DNA from: Candidatus Flavonifractor merdavium
GTDB taxonomy: Bacteria; Bacillota; Clostridia; Oscillospirales; Oscillospiraceae
Assembly: GCA_019119335.1 (NCBI GenBank)
Contig: DWXF01000049.1
Location: 1-35,041 of the forward strand
Reading direction: 5' to 3'
Length of the DNA: 35,041 nucleotides
Positions 7,578 to 16,293 of the stretch are shown piece by piece. Made by a program: the position numbers and the translations under genes. A model generated the notes under the pieces. That model had not been told where the DNA came from. It ran no database searches and saw only the letters and a program-made list of their open reading frames with translations. Numbering within the stretch: position 1 is the stretch's first letter; each line of letters begins with the position of its first letter.

Positions 7578-10373
7578 TTACTCGCCCACCACGGCGGCGC
7601 AGCGGGGGCACAGCTCGGCGTGATGGCCGGCGGTGCCGATGTGCTCGTTGTGGTTCCAGCAGCGGGGGCACTTGGGAGCCTCGGACAGCTTGACGGCGAT
7701 GGTGCAGGGGATCAGGCAGTCCTCGTTTTTCTCGCCCTCCAGGTTCTCGGTGGTGACGGTGACCTTGGAGACGATGCACAGGGTAGCCAGGTCCTCGTCC
7801 TTCAGGCTGGCGGCGTCCTCCGCGGACACGGAGACGGTGACCTCGGTGTCCTGGGCCTTCTTGAACACCCCGGCGTTGCGGGCGTTCTCCAGGGCCTTGT
7901 TGACGGCGTCCCGCAGGCTGACCAGCCTGTTCCACCGCGCCTGGGCGGCCTCGTCCAGGGTGAAGGCGGCGTTGTCCTCGGGCATATCGTTGAGCAGCAC
8001 GCTCTCGGCGTCCACACCCTTGGCGTGCTTCATGGCGTGCCAGATCTCGTCGGAGGTGAAGGCCAGGATGGGGGCGATGAGCCGGGTCATACCGTCCAGG
8101 ATATAGTACAGGGCGGTCTGGGCGGAGCGGCGCTCTTCCTCGCCGCCGCAGTACAGCCGGTCCTTGATGATATCCAGGTAGAAGTTGGACATATCCACCA
8201 CGCAGAAGTTGTACACGGCACGGTAGACCCCGTGGAACTCGTACTTGTCATAGGCGGCCCGGGCGGTCTTGACCAGCTCGTTGAAGGAGGCCAGAGCAAA
8301 GCGGTCCAGGTCCATCAGCTTGTCCACCGGCACCAGATTGGCGTCGGGGTCGAAGTCGCACAGGTTGCCCAGCATATACCGGGCGGTGTTGCGGATCTTC
8401 AGGTAGGCCTGGGAGAGCTGCTTCATGATGTCCTTGGAGATGCGCATATCCTGGGTGTAGTCGGCGGAGGCCACCCACAGGCGGAGCATATCCGCGCCGT
8501 ACTCCTTGATCACCTCGTCGGGGGAGACGGCGTTGCCCAGAGACTTGTGCATGGCCTTGCCCTCGCCGTCCACGGTCCAGCCGTGGGTGGCGATCTGGTG
8601 ATAGGGGGCCACGCCGTTGACGGCGATGGAGGTGAGCATGGAGGACTGGAACCAGCCCCGGTACTGGTCGCCGCCCTCCAGGTACAGGTCGGCAGGGTAT
8701 TTCAGATAGGGCCGCTCGGCAGCCACGGCCGCCCAGGTGGAGCCGGAGTCGAACCACACGTCCATGATGTCGGACTCCTTGGAGAAGTGGGCCTTGCCGC
8801 ACTTGGGGCACACGAAGCCCTCAGGCAGCAGGTCGGCGGGCTCCTTGTCAAACCAGATGTTGGAGCCGTGCGCCCGGAACAGCTGGGCCACATGGGCGAT
8901 GGTCTCGGGGGTGACGATGTCGGCCCCGCAGTCGTCGCAGTAGAAGATGGGGATGGGCACGCCCCACACCCGCTGGCGGGAGATGCACCAGTCGTTGCGC
9001 TCGGAGATCATGGAGATCATGCGCTCCTTGCCCCACTCGGGCTTCCACTGGATGGAGTCGCAGGACTTGACGGCGGCGTCCTTGATGGCGTCCACGGAGC
9101 AGAACCACTGCTCGGTGGCCCGGTAGATGATGGGATTCTTGCACCGCCAGCAGTGGGGGTAGGAGTGGGTGATATTCTCCTTGGCCACCAGGAAGCCTTC
9201 CTTCTCCAGGTCCTCCACCACCATGTCGTTGCCCTTGGCGTAGAACTGGCCGTTGTAGCGCTCGTCGGTCATGACGCCCTTGGCGTTGACGGGCACCGGC
9301 ACGCCAATGTGGGTCAGGCCCGCCTTGTCGTACTGCTGGCAGATCTGGAAGTCCTCCGCGCCGAAGCCGGGGGCGGTGTGGACGCAGCCGGAGCCGGCGT
9401 CCAGGGTGACGTGCTCGCCGTTGAGGATCACGCTCTCCCGGTCAAAGAGAGGGTGGGTGGCGGTCATCAGCTCAAACTCAGAGCCCTTCAGCTCGGCCAG
9501 CACCTTGCAGGCTTCATAGTCAATGTGAGCGGCCTTGCACACGCTCTCGGCCAGGTCGCGGGCCAGCACGTACACGTCGCCGGAGGGCACCTGGAGCAGC
9601 ACGTAGTCGAACTCGGCGTTCAGGCAGATGGCGAAGTTGCCGGGGATGGTCCAGGGGGTGGTGGTCCAGATCACGAAGTAGACCTTGGACAGGTCGGCGT
9701 ACTGACCCAGCTTGCCCTTGTCGTCCCGGACGGGGAATTTCACAAAGATGGTGGTACAGGGGTCGTCGGCGTACTCGATCTCGGCCTCGGCCAGGGCGGT
9801 CTGGTCGGCGGGGCACCAGTACACCGGCTTCATGCCCTTGTAGATGAGGCCCTTCTCCGCCATCTTGCCAAAGACCTCGATCTGCTTGGCCTCAAACTCG
9901 GGCAGCAGGGTGATATAGGGGTTCTCCCACTCGCCCAGCACCCCCAGCCGCTGGAACTGCCCGGTCATCTTGGCGATATAGCCCTCGGCATACTCCCGGC
10001 ACTTGGTGCGGAACTGGGCGGTGGTCATCTCGTCCCGCTTCACCTTCTTGTCCTTGAGGACGGCGGACTCGATGGGCAGGCCGTGGGTGTCCCAGCCGGG
10101 CACATAGGGGGCGTAGTGGCCGGTCATGTTCTTGTGCTTGACGATGATGTCCTTGAGGATCTTGTTCAGGGCGGTGCCGATGTGGATATTGCCGTTGGCA
10201 TAGGGAGGGCCGTCGTGGAGGACGAAGCTGGGCTTGCCCTCGTTGCGCTTTACCATCTTGTGGTACAGGTCGTGGTCCTGCATCTCCTGGAGCATGTCCG
10301 GCTCCCGCTTGGGCAGCCCCGCCCGCATGGGGAAGTCGGTCTGGGGCAGATGGACGGTCTGGTTGTAATCCAT
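7578..10373 (-). CDS. ileS: Isoleucyl-tRNA synthetase
   Basis: Class I synthetase that charges tRNA(Ile) and edits misactivated valine. The 931-residue protein shows the HIGH-region motif DGPPYANGNIHIG at about 53-65, the CP1 editing domain in the first half, and GKAMHKSLGN as the KMSKS-loop equivalent. A C-terminal zinc-ribbon-like segment has paired cysteines CPRCWNH...CPRC within the last 35 residues, as in eubacterial IleRS. The ATG at 10373 (MDYNQTVHLPQTDFPMR) is chosen because AGGAG lies 8 bases upstream. A longer frame continues to 10499 but would be translated from inside the T-box leader. Expression is controlled by that leader. It follows the divIVA block, the usual Gram-positive order. 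Confidence 0.98.
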   Translation of the reverse strand: MDYNQTVHLPQTDFPMRAGLPKREPDMLQEMQDHDLYHKMVKRNEGKPSFVLHDGPPYANGNIHIGTALNKILKDIIVKHKNMTGHYAPYVPGWDTHGLPIESAVLKDKKVKRDEMTTAQFRTKCREYAEGYIAKMTGQFQRLGVLGEWENPYITLLPEFEAKQIEVFGKMAEKGLIYKGMKPVYWCPADQTALAEAEIEYADDPCTTIFVKFPVRDDKGKLGQYADLSKVYFVIWTTTPWTIPGNFAICLNAEFDYVLLQVPSGDVYVLARDLAESVCKAAHIDYEACKVLAELKGSEFELMTATHPLFDRESVILNGEHVTLDAGSGCVHTAPGFGAEDFQICQQYDKAGLTHIGVPVPVNAKGVMTDERYNGQFYAKGNDMVVEDLEKEGFLVAKENITHSYPHCWRCKNPIIYRATEQWFCSVDAIKDAAVKSCDSIQWKPEWGKERMISMISERNDWCISRQRVWGVPIPIFYCDDCGADIVTPETIAHVAQLFRAHGSNIWFDKEPADLLPEGFVCPKCGKAHFSKESDIMDVWFDSGSTWAAVAAERPYLKYPADLYLEGGDQYRGWFQSSMLTSIAVNGVAPYHQIATHGWTVDGEGKAMHKSLGNAVSPDEVIKEYGADMLRLWVASADYTQDMRISKDIMKQLSQAYLKIRNTARYMLGNLCDFDPDANLVPVDKLMDLDRFALASFNELVKTARAAYDKYEFHGVYRAVYNFCVVDMSNFYLDIIKDRLYCGGEEERRSAQTALYYILDGMTRLIAPILAFTSDEIWHAMKHAKGVDAESVLLNDMPEDNAAFTLDEAAQARWNRLVSLRDAVNKALENARNAGVFKKAQDTEVTVSVSAEDAASLKDEDLATLCIVSKVTVTTENLEGEKNEDCLIPCTIAVKLSEAPKCPRCWNHNEHIGTAGHHAELCPRCAAVVGE

Positions 10374-10417
10374 GGGTGGTTCTCCTTCTATCGTAAATTT
10401 TGTTTTTTCAGGCAAAC

Positions 10418-10452
10418 AAAAAGCGCCCTTGTCTCCCAAGAGACAAAGGCGC
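10418..10452 (-). terminator. T-box leader terminator
   Basis: On the minus strand GCGCCTTTGTCTC pairs with GAGACAAGGGCGC (13 pairs, one G-U; 10423-10452) around a TTGG loop and is followed by TTTTTG. It lies directly after the T-box sequence and can be replaced by the antiterminator when uncharged tRNA binds. Confidence 0.9.
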
Positions 10453-10697
10453 GAACCTCTGCGGTACCACTCTCGTTGTCCCGGACGGACCGGGACCACT
10501 CAAAGGCCGGTAACGGGGCCAGCCGCGGCCGCTTACTGGAGTTCGGCGGCCATGCTCGGAGGTGATCTTCCCGGCCCGTCCTGTCCGCCTTGCACCAAAA
10601 CGGCGGCTCTCTGCGCAGGGTTGGGGGCGGTACTCGTCCTCGTCACGGCATGTTTCCGATGAAAATAAACTGGGAAACGCCCTTTTACAGGCGTCTC
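10420..10697 (-). promoter_or_regulatory. Isoleucine T-box riboswitch controlling ileS
   Basis: The T-box proper, AGAGTGGTACCGCAG, is at 10459-10473 on the minus strand, and its terminator follows at once. Upstream is Stem I with the GACGAGGACGAGTA segment (about 10629-10644), an AGAGAGCC/GGTG distal region, and on the 3' side the specifier context GAAG-ATC-ACCTCCGAGC. The specifier ATC (10564-10566) is an isoleucine codon followed by the usual purine, which matches the downstream gene. Uncharged tRNA(Ile) would pair with the specifier and the T-box bulge, stabilise the antiterminator and switch ileS on. The 5' end is approximate, taken from the promoter at 10703-10731. Confidence 0.93.
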
Positions 10698-10702
10698 CCA
10701 GT
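10661..10702 (-). terminator. Hairpin with U-rich tail at the divIVA/ileS junction
   Basis: ACTGGGAGACGCC pairs with GGCGTTTCCCAGT (13 pairs, one G-U) at 10669-10702, followed by TTATTTTC. It is well placed to end the divIVA transcript. It also overlaps the predicted ileS start site, so part of it may be the first stem of the ileS leader. Confidence 0.6.
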
Positions 10703-10731
10703 ATCTTACCTGTTTGCGCGGGTCCTGTCAA
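10703..10731 (-). promoter_or_regulatory. Promoter of the T-box-ileS unit
   Basis: A perfect -35 TTGACA (10726-10731) and -10 TAAGAT (10703-10708) are separated by 17 bp on the minus strand, right after the divIVA stop codon. The predicted start near 10697 falls inside the hairpin at 10669-10702. Confidence 0.7.
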
Positions 10732-10738
10732 GGGGATT

Positions 10739-11461
10739 TTAGCGGATCTCGTAGTCCTTGCCGAACTGCAGGTGGTCAAAGTCGATGCGGCGGGTGGGCT
10801 CCTCCACCTCGTCGTCCTCCTCCGGCCTGGGCTGCTCCTGATTGCCGCCCCGGTTGAGCTCCATCAGCTCGGCGTACAGCCCGCCCTCCTGAGAGGCCGG
10901 CTCCTCCTGGGCGGTGGGGGCGCTCTCGCTCTCCCGCCGGACCAGCTGCTCCACGCTCTGCTCGATGTCCTTGACGGTCTCGGATACCCGGTCGGGCTGC
11001 TCCACCGGCGCGCTCAGCCGGGACAGGCCGCTGAGGTAGTCCATTTCGTGCTGGTAGAGCTCCTTCAGCTTGCCCACATAGGCGGCGGTGGCGTTCTGGG
11101 CGGCCACAAGGCGGGCCTGCTCGTCCCGCACGCTCTGCTGGAGCTGGCCGATGCGGACTCGGGCGTCCTCCTCCGCGCTCTGCAGCAGCTTGTTGCGCTT
11201 CTGCTCGGCCTCAGCCACCAGGTCGTCCGCCATCTTCTGGGCGGTGAGCAGGGCCTTGCGCATGGCGTCCTCGGTGGAGCGGTACTCCTCCACCTTTTCC
11301 ACCAGCACCTTCATTTTGGCCTTCAGGGTGGCGTTCTCCTTGTACAGTGCGGTGTAGTCCACCGTCAGGATGTCCAGAAACTCGTCCACCATGGCCATAT
11401 TGTACCCGCCGAAAGACGCCTTGGCAAAGGCGTGTTCAGAGACTTCCTGCGGTGTCAGCAT
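10739..11461 (-). CDS. divIVA: Cell-division/polarity protein DivIVA
   Basis: Coiled-coil protein that recognises curved membrane at poles and septa and positions other division and sporulation factors. The 240-residue protein starts with the DivIVA lipid-binding domain: MLTPQEVSEHAFAKASFGGYNMAMVDEFLD, including the F-GGY membrane-insertion segment. A long coiled coil follows (about 35-140), then an acidic, low-complexity C-terminus (EEDDEVEEPTRR). The ATG at 11461 is preceded by a GGGGG-type site. It is 23 bp after sepF. Genes ylmG and ylmH, which in many Firmicutes lie between sepF and divIVA, are absent here. Confidence 0.95.
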   Translation of the reverse strand: MLTPQEVSEHAFAKASFGGYNMAMVDEFLDILTVDYTALYKENATLKAKMKVLVEKVEEYRSTEDAMRKALLTAQKMADDLVAEAEQKRNKLLQSAEEDARVRIGQLQQSVRDEQARLVAAQNATAAYVGKLKELYQHEMDYLSGLSRLSAPVEQPDRVSETVKDIEQSVEQLVRRESESAPTAQEEPASQEGGLYAELMELNRGGNQEQPRPEEDDEVEEPTRRIDFDHLQFGKDYEIR

Positions 11462-11484
11462 AACAGTATTCCCCCTGATCTATC

Positions 11485-11985
11485 TTAGAAATACAGCCCG
11501 TTGTTCTCCAGCTCGTCGATGAGGTCCCCCAGAATGTCCACGTTGTAGGGGGTGATGATGTACGTGGAGATGGCCACCTTCTTGATCTTGCCCTCGTTGG
11601 CGTAGGCCACGCCGGACAGGAAGTCCAGCAGACGGCGGGCGATATCCTTGTTGGTGGACTCCAGGTTGAGCACCACCGTGCGCTTCTCCCGCAGGTGGTC
11701 GGCGATCTCGCTGGCGTTGTCAAACCGCTCGGGCTTCACCAGCACCACCTGCAGCTGGGTGGTGGTGTGGATATTCACCACCTTGTTGCTCCGCCGCTCC
11801 GGCTCGGGGGTAAACATCCCGGCGCCGGTGTCCTGGAGCTTGGCGCTGCGCCGCTCCACCCGCTCGCCGCCGGTGCGGTCCATCCGCTCGCTGCGGGACA
11901 CCGACTCAAAGTCGTCAAACTCCTCGTCCTCTTCCTCGTCCTCATAAGGGCGGGCCAGACGCTTCAGCTCATCAAAAAATCCCAT
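11485..11985 (-). CDS. sepF: Cell-division protein SepF
   Basis: Binds FtsZ polymers and the membrane and helps assemble the septal ring. The 166-residue protein has an N-terminal amphipathic membrane-targeting segment (MGFFDELKRLARPYEDEEEDEE), a variable linker with charged repeats, and the conserved SepF domain from about 78 (VVLVKPERFDNASEIADHLR) through DFLSGVAYANEGKIKKVA to ITPYNVDI near the end. Length is normal. It sits between the YggS/YlmE gene and divIVA, a conserved Gram-positive division cluster. Confidence 0.96.
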   Translation of the reverse strand: MGFFDELKRLARPYEDEEEDEEFDDFESVSRSERMDRTGGERVERRSAKLQDTGAGMFTPEPERRSNKVVNIHTTTQLQVVLVKPERFDNASEIADHLREKRTVVLNLESTNKDIARRLLDFLSGVAYANEGKIKKVAISTYIITPYNVDILGDLIDELENNGLYF

Positions 11986-12018
11986 GATCGGTTATCCTCC
12001 CGAATTTCCTGTCCCGGG

Positions 12019-12726
12019 TCATACCGTTTTCATCGGCGGGCGGGGGCCAAAGAGGGCCGTCCCTACCCGCACCAGGGTGGCGCCCTCCCGCACGGCGTCC
12101 TCATAATCGCCGCTCATTCCCATGGAGAGACAGGTGATAGCAGTCCCATTATGGTCCAATTTCGTTCTTATGTCAACATAAAGCTGATACATTTTTGCAA
12201 AAAAAGGTCGATTTCCCCCCGGTTGCTCCACAATAGGGGGAATGGCCATCAGCCCCCGCAGCCGCACATGGGGGCAGCCCATGGCCTGCTCCGCCAGGGC
12301 GTACACCTCCTCCGGCGCCACCCCGCTCTTGGAGGCCTCGCCGCCGATGTTCACCTCCAGCAGGATGTCCTGCACCAGCTCCAGCTTGGCGGCCTGAGCC
12401 TCGATGGCCTGGAGCAGATGCTCCGAGCCCACCGACTCGATGAGGTCCACCCGGCCCACCACCTGGCGGACCTTGTTGGTCTGCAGGTGGCCGATGAAGT
12501 GCAGGGCCGCGCCGGCGTAGGCGTCGTCGTCCAGATGGGCAGTCATCTCCTGCACCCGGTTCTCCCCGCAGACGGTGATGCCGCCGGCGATGGCCTGCCG
12601 GATGGTGTCCGAGCTCTGCACCTTGGTGGCGGCTACCAGGGTAACCTCCGCCGGATCCCGGCCCGCCTCCCGGGCGGCCCGGGCGATGTTCTCCTTCACC
12701 TGGGCAATCCGTTCTTCCAGTGTCAT
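12019..12726 (-). CDS. PLP homeostasis protein, YggS/YlmE (COG0325) family
   Basis: Single-domain alanine-racemase-fold protein that binds pyridoxal phosphate and buffers PLP and amino-acid pools; no racemase activity is known for the family. In the 235-residue protein the PLP lysine is K35 in LVAATKVQ, followed by CGENRVQE, HFIGHLQTNK, SVGSEHLLQAIE, LMAIPP and SMGMSGDYEDAVREGATLVRVGTALFG, the full YggS signature set. The ATG at 12726 is chosen because GGAGG lies 8 bases upstream; an ATG at 12744 overlaps that site. It heads the sepF-divIVA part of the block. Confidence 0.94.
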   Translation of the reverse strand: MTLEERIAQVKENIARAAREAGRDPAEVTLVAATKVQSSDTIRQAIAGGITVCGENRVQEMTAHLDDDAYAGAALHFIGHLQTNKVRQVVGRVDLIESVGSEHLLQAIEAQAAKLELVQDILLEVNIGGEASKSGVAPEEVYALAEQAMGCPHVRLRGLMAIPPIVEQPGGNRPFFAKMYQLYVDIRTKLDHNGTAITCLSMGMSGDYEDAVREGATLVRVGTALFGPRPPMKTV

Positions 12727-12753
12727 GTCAGATTCCTCCCCCATATTCTTTCT

Positions 12754-14031
12754 CTATTGGATGACCATGCCGTCGTACAGCTGGTCGGAGGCCACGATCA
12801 CCACATCCCCCGCCCGGAGGGATTTGCGGTTGGACTGGGCCGGCTCCACCAGCACGAAGCTGTCCCCTTCATACAGCACGGTGACCGGTTTGAACTCCGC
12901 CTGCTCGCCCACCAGGGTGTACACCCCGGGGACGGAGGCCTGAGACTCCTCCCCGGTCTCCTCGTCGGTGACGGTCTGCTGGTCCACCCGGAGGGCCTGC
13001 TTGGGCACCCGGATGCCGGTGGTGGAGTCAAACACCAGCTCCACCGTCTGGCGGCGGAGCAGGGTGGTGTCCGACAGGAATTTGTCGGCGGAAAAGACCA
13101 CCGCCGACCGGCCGTTTTCCACGTCGCCGATGCGCTCCACCGTCATGTCCACCTCCCCCGACCAGTCCCGGGAGAACCGGATGGTCACCGACCGGCCCTC
13201 GATCAGGCGCTGGGCATCTTCCTGGTCCAGGGCGCACACAAAATACCAGGTGGAGTTGGTGACCAGCTTACCCACCGCCGTGCCGTCGGCCGGCGGCCGC
13301 TTTGCGGAGAGCTGGTCCAGCTGGCCGGGGGTAATGGTGTCCAGCATCTCCGGGGTAATCAGGCTCTCATACCCGTCCACATAACCGGAGAAAATCCCCG
13401 ACTGGCCGGCCACTACCCGCTGGGTGTTCTGGGCCGCCTGGGCAGACAGGGCGGAAATCTGGCTGTTTACGCTGTCCAGAGCCGCCTGCAGCTGGGCGGC
13501 GCTCTCCCCCTCCTCCGTGTCGTTGAAGGCGTACTCCCGTTTGTAGATCAGGCTCTTGAGATCCATGCTCCGGCTCTCCAGGCCGGTCAGGTCCCCCGAC
13601 GCCACGCAGCCCCGCAGGGCCACAATGGCCTTAAGCACCTGCTGGCTCAGCTGGGAGGAGTCGCCGCCCCCCTGGTCCAGACGGGCGATGGCGTACTCCA
13701 GCTGCTCTTTCTCCAGCTCCAGCTGCTCCAGCTGCTCCTTGCGCTCCAGGCCGGAGCTGTCCTGGTAGAGCAGGGCCACCGTCCCGCCCCGGGACACCTT
13801 CTCCCCCTCCTGGGGCAGTACCTCCACCACGCCGCCGGCACCGGTGAGCACCTGCTCCTGCCGCACCAGAAAGCCGGTGGCCTCCATGCTGTCGTCCACC
13901 GTGTAGGCGTAGGTCAGCGCCGTGGAAAAGGGGTCCCGGAAGCTCTGCCAGGCCGACACGCCCAGGTAGAGCACCACCGCCGCCAGCAGCAGCAGGACCA
14001 CGATTTTGCTGTTCAGGGTTCCTTGCTTCAT
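12754..14031 (-). CDS. HlyD-like membrane protein (periplasmic-adaptor family, function unknown)
   Basis: A 425-residue protein with one N-terminal transmembrane helix (about 9-27), an extracytoplasmic lipoyl-like beta domain (VDDSMEATGFLVRQEQVLTGAGGVVEVLPQEGEKVSRGGTVA in pieces at about 45-90), a coiled-coil hairpin (about 95-215) and a C-terminal beta-barrel-like region ending RAGDVVIVASDQLYDGMVIQ. This is the layout of HlyD/MacA-type adaptors. No ABC or RND pump gene lies nearby. In related Clostridia a similar protein sits between hfq and the ylmE-sepF genes, which suggests an envelope or division role rather than a dedicated exporter; that is inference. Confidence 0.8.
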   Translation of the reverse strand: MKQGTLNSKIVVLLLLAAVVLYLGVSAWQSFRDPFSTALTYAYTVDDSMEATGFLVRQEQVLTGAGGVVEVLPQEGEKVSRGGTVALLYQDSSGLERKEQLEQLELEKEQLEYAIARLDQGGGDSSQLSQQVLKAIVALRGCVASGDLTGLESRSMDLKSLIYKREYAFNDTEEGESAAQLQAALDSVNSQISALSAQAAQNTQRVVAGQSGIFSGYVDGYESLITPEMLDTITPGQLDQLSAKRPPADGTAVGKLVTNSTWYFVCALDQEDAQRLIEGRSVTIRFSRDWSGEVDMTVERIGDVENGRSAVVFSADKFLSDTTLLRRQTVELVFDSTTGIRVPKQALRVDQQTVTDEETGEESQASVPGVYTLVGEQAEFKPVTVLYEGDSFVLVEPAQSNRKSLRAGDVVIVASDQLYDGMVIQ

Positions 14032-14044
14032 GGGATGCTCCTTG

Positions 14045-14281
14045 TTACTGCGCCCGCTCCTCCGTTTCCAGGGAAATGGCCCGCTCGGGGGCGATGGTGG
14101 AGATGGCGTGCTTATAGATCACCTGCTGCTTGTCCCCCGTCATAAGTACCACCACGAAGGCGTCAAAGCCCACGATCTGGCCCTTGAGCTGATAGCCGTT
14201 CATCAGAAACAGGGTCACGTTGGCCCGCTCCCTCCGGGCCCGGAGCAGAAACAGCTCCTGCAGGTTGTGTGTCTTTTGCAT
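14045..14281 (-). CDS. hfq: RNA chaperone Hfq
   Basis: Sm-like protein forming a hexameric ring that helps small RNAs pair with mRNAs. The 78-residue protein has Sm1 with NVTLFLMNGYQLKGQIVGFDAFVV (in pieces at 21-44) and Sm2 with QVIYKHAISTI (53-63). KHAIST is the classical Hfq signature. The ATG at 14281 is chosen because AGGAG lies 9 bases upstream; a longer frame to 14371 would overlap mutL. In Clostridia the usual order is mutL-miaA-hfq; miaA is not present here. The presence of Hfq matters for the candidate small RNA at 26961-27066. Confidence 0.96.
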   Translation of the reverse strand: MQKTHNLQELFLLRARRERANVTLFLMNGYQLKGQIVGFDAFVVVLMTGDKQQVIYKHAISTIAPERAISLETEERAQ

Positions 14282-14357
14282 ATGGATGCACTCCTTTTTC
14301 TCTGAGATGCATCCAATATATACCAATTTATGGGCGAATGCTGTCGCACCCTGGCGC

Positions 14358-16265
14358 TCACGCCCGGCCAAATCGTTTTTCCAGCTGGCCCCGGGTGAGC
14401 TCGATGGCCACCGGCCGGCCGTGGGGGCAGTATTTGACCTCCCCGGCCATCACCGCTTTCGCCACCTTCTCCAGCTCCGCCCGGTCATTCTTCTGGCCCC
14501 CCTTGATGGCCGCCTTGCAGGCCATGGTGTGGAGCAGCGCGTCCCGGGCGGCCTCCGGATCGGCGGTGCCGCAGGTGAGCAGCTTCCCCGCCAGCTCCAG
14601 CAGCAGGTCGGGGATCTCCCCCGCCGCCACGTCGCTGGGGGCGGAGCGGACGATGAGGGCCCCGCCGCCAAAATCCTCCGCCTCAAACCCGAACCGGCCC
14701 AGCAGAGGCAGGTGGGAGAGCAGGGCGGCTCCCTCCTCCGCCGGGGGGGTAAACACCACCGGGGTCAGGAGGGTCTGGACCATGGGCCGGTAGCCCGCCG
14801 CCTTCAGGCGGTCGAAGTTCATCCGCTCATGGGCGGCGTGCTTGTCGATGAGCAGCACCTTGTCCCCCTGCTCCACAATGATGTAGGTGTTGAGCACCTC
14901 TCCCGCCAGACGCCAGGGCTCCTCCTCCGGCTGGGGCTGAGACTCCGGCTGGGGCGGCGGGGGAGCGGAGACTGGGACAGGGACCGGCTCCGGCCGGACG
15001 GGCTTCTCCTCCGCCGGTTTGGGCACAGGAGCCGGTTCTTCCATCCGGACAGGGGGGACGTACGCCGGTTTGGCCGGCTGGGACCGCACAGGCGCGGGGG
15101 CTGTGGCTGGACGAACTGTGGGTATGTTTACCACAGGCGGAACATAGGGGGCGGCCGTCCTCGGGGCGGCTGCATCCCGCAGAGGCAGGGAGGTCTGGTT
15201 GGGGGTCACCGTATCCACGGTCTGCCGGGGGGCCAGCCGGGGGGCGGGGGACTCCGACACGGCGGAGGGCCGGGTACGGTCGGCCTCCAGAGTAGACTTG
15301 ACGGCATAATACACCGCGTCAAATACCTTCTTGTCGCTGCCGAACTTGACCTCCTGCTTGGTGGGGTGGACGTTCACGTCCACCGCGTTCAGTCTGGTGG
15401 TCAGGTGGAGGACGCAGCCGGGGAATTTACCCACCATCTTCTGGTTGGCGTAGGCCTCCTCCAGGGCGGCCATCATGGTGCGGCTTTTCACATACCGGCC
15501 GTTGACGAAAAAGTGCTGGTAGCCCCGGCTGCCCCGGCAGCAGGTGGGCAGGGAAACAAAGCCGGTTACGCTCATGTCCTCCCCGGAGCCCTTCACCGGG
15601 GTGAAGCCCAGGGCCATGTCCCGGCCCAGCACGGCGTACAGGGCGGACTTGAGCTGGCCGTCGCCGGGGGTAAGCAGCTCCTGTTTGCCGTCCCGGAGGA
15701 ATTTCACCCCCACCTCCGGGTGGGAGAGGGCCACCCGCTGGACCATGGCGAAGCAGGCCGCCCCCTCGGCGGAGTCCTTCTTCATGAATTTCAGCCGGGC
15801 GGGGGTGTTGTAAAAGAGGTCCTTTACCACCATGGTGGTGCCCAGGGGACAGCCCGCCTCCTCCTGGCTCACCACCGCGCCCCCCTCCAGGGACAGGGCG
15901 CAGCCCAGCTCATGGGCCTGGGTGCGGGTGAGCAGCTCCACCCGGGAAACGGCGGAGATGGCCGCCAGGGCCTCCCCCCGGAAGCCCAGGGTGCCGATGG
16001 CCTCCAGGTCGTACTCGGTGCGCAGCTTGCTGGTGGCGTGGCGGAGGAAGGCGGTGGCGGTCTCCTCCGGAGCGATGCCGCAGCCGTTGTCGGTGACCCG
16101 GATGAGGGCCATGCCGCCGTGCTGGATCTCCACCGTCAGCTTGTCCGCCCCGGCGTCGATGGCGTTCTCCATCAGCTCTTTCACCACGCTGGCGGGCCGC
16201 TCCACCACCTCGCCGGCGGCGATCAGGTCGGCCACATGGGAGTCTAATTGTTGAATATGGGGCAT
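14358..16265 (-). CDS. mutL: DNA mismatch repair protein MutL
   Basis: Links mismatch recognition by MutS to strand incision. The 635-residue protein has the GHKL ATPase motifs: catalytic E30 and N34 in ELMENAIDAGAD (30-41), DNGCGI (59-64) and TLGFRGEAL (92-100). A proline-rich linker (about 340-455) precedes the C-terminal dimer/endonuclease domain with DKHAAHER at 474-481, ACKAAIK, and CPHGRP near the end. The usual endonuclease motif is DQHA(X)2E(X)4E; here Q is K and the final E is D (DKHAAHERMNFD), while the other acidic and cysteine sites remain. It lies 28 bp after the CPBP gene. Confidence 0.97.
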   Translation of the reverse strand: MPHIQQLDSHVADLIAAGEVVERPASVVKELMENAIDAGADKLTVEIQHGGMALIRVTDNGCGIAPEETATAFLRHATSKLRTEYDLEAIGTLGFRGEALAAISAVSRVELLTRTQAHELGCALSLEGGAVVSQEEAGCPLGTTMVVKDLFYNTPARLKFMKKDSAEGAACFAMVQRVALSHPEVGVKFLRDGKQELLTPGDGQLKSALYAVLGRDMALGFTPVKGSGEDMSVTGFVSLPTCCRGSRGYQHFFVNGRYVKSRTMMAALEEAYANQKMVGKFPGCVLHLTTRLNAVDVNVHPTKQEVKFGSDKKVFDAVYYAVKSTLEADRTRPSAVSESPAPRLAPRQTVDTVTPNQTSLPLRDAAAPRTAAPYVPPVVNIPTVRPATAPAPVRSQPAKPAYVPPVRMEEPAPVPKPAEEKPVRPEPVPVPVSAPPPPQPESQPQPEEEPWRLAGEVLNTYIIVEQGDKVLLIDKHAAHERMNFDRLKAAGYRPMVQTLLTPVVFTPPAEEGAALLSHLPLLGRFGFEAEDFGGGALIVRSAPSDVAAGEIPDLLLELAGKLLTCGTADPEAARDALLHTMACKAAIKGGQKNDRAELEKVAKAVMAGEVKYCPHGRPVAIELTRGQLEKRFGRA

Positions 16266-16293
16266 AAACCTACCAACTTTCTAACCTGGGGCC

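Noticed and set aside
8530..8560. IleRS KMSKS loop reads AMHKS
   Set aside because: This loop tolerates substitutions in many functional IleRS proteins and every other motif is intact, so it was not treated as unusual.
7566..10565. A 999-codon open frame on the plus strand across the whole of ileS
   Set aside because: It lies exactly antisense to a certain gene, its product is low-complexity (Gly, Val, Leu, His rich), and such frames arise when the sense gene is GC-rich and avoids TTA, CTA and TCA codons. The same explains the long antisense frames over dnaB/tilS (2280-4541), gdpP (4838-6250) and the 11695-16247 region.
14282..14357. TATATT upstream of hfq as a promoter
   Set aside because: No acceptable -35 sequence lies 16-18 bp upstream, so hfq is more simply read as part of the mutL transcript.
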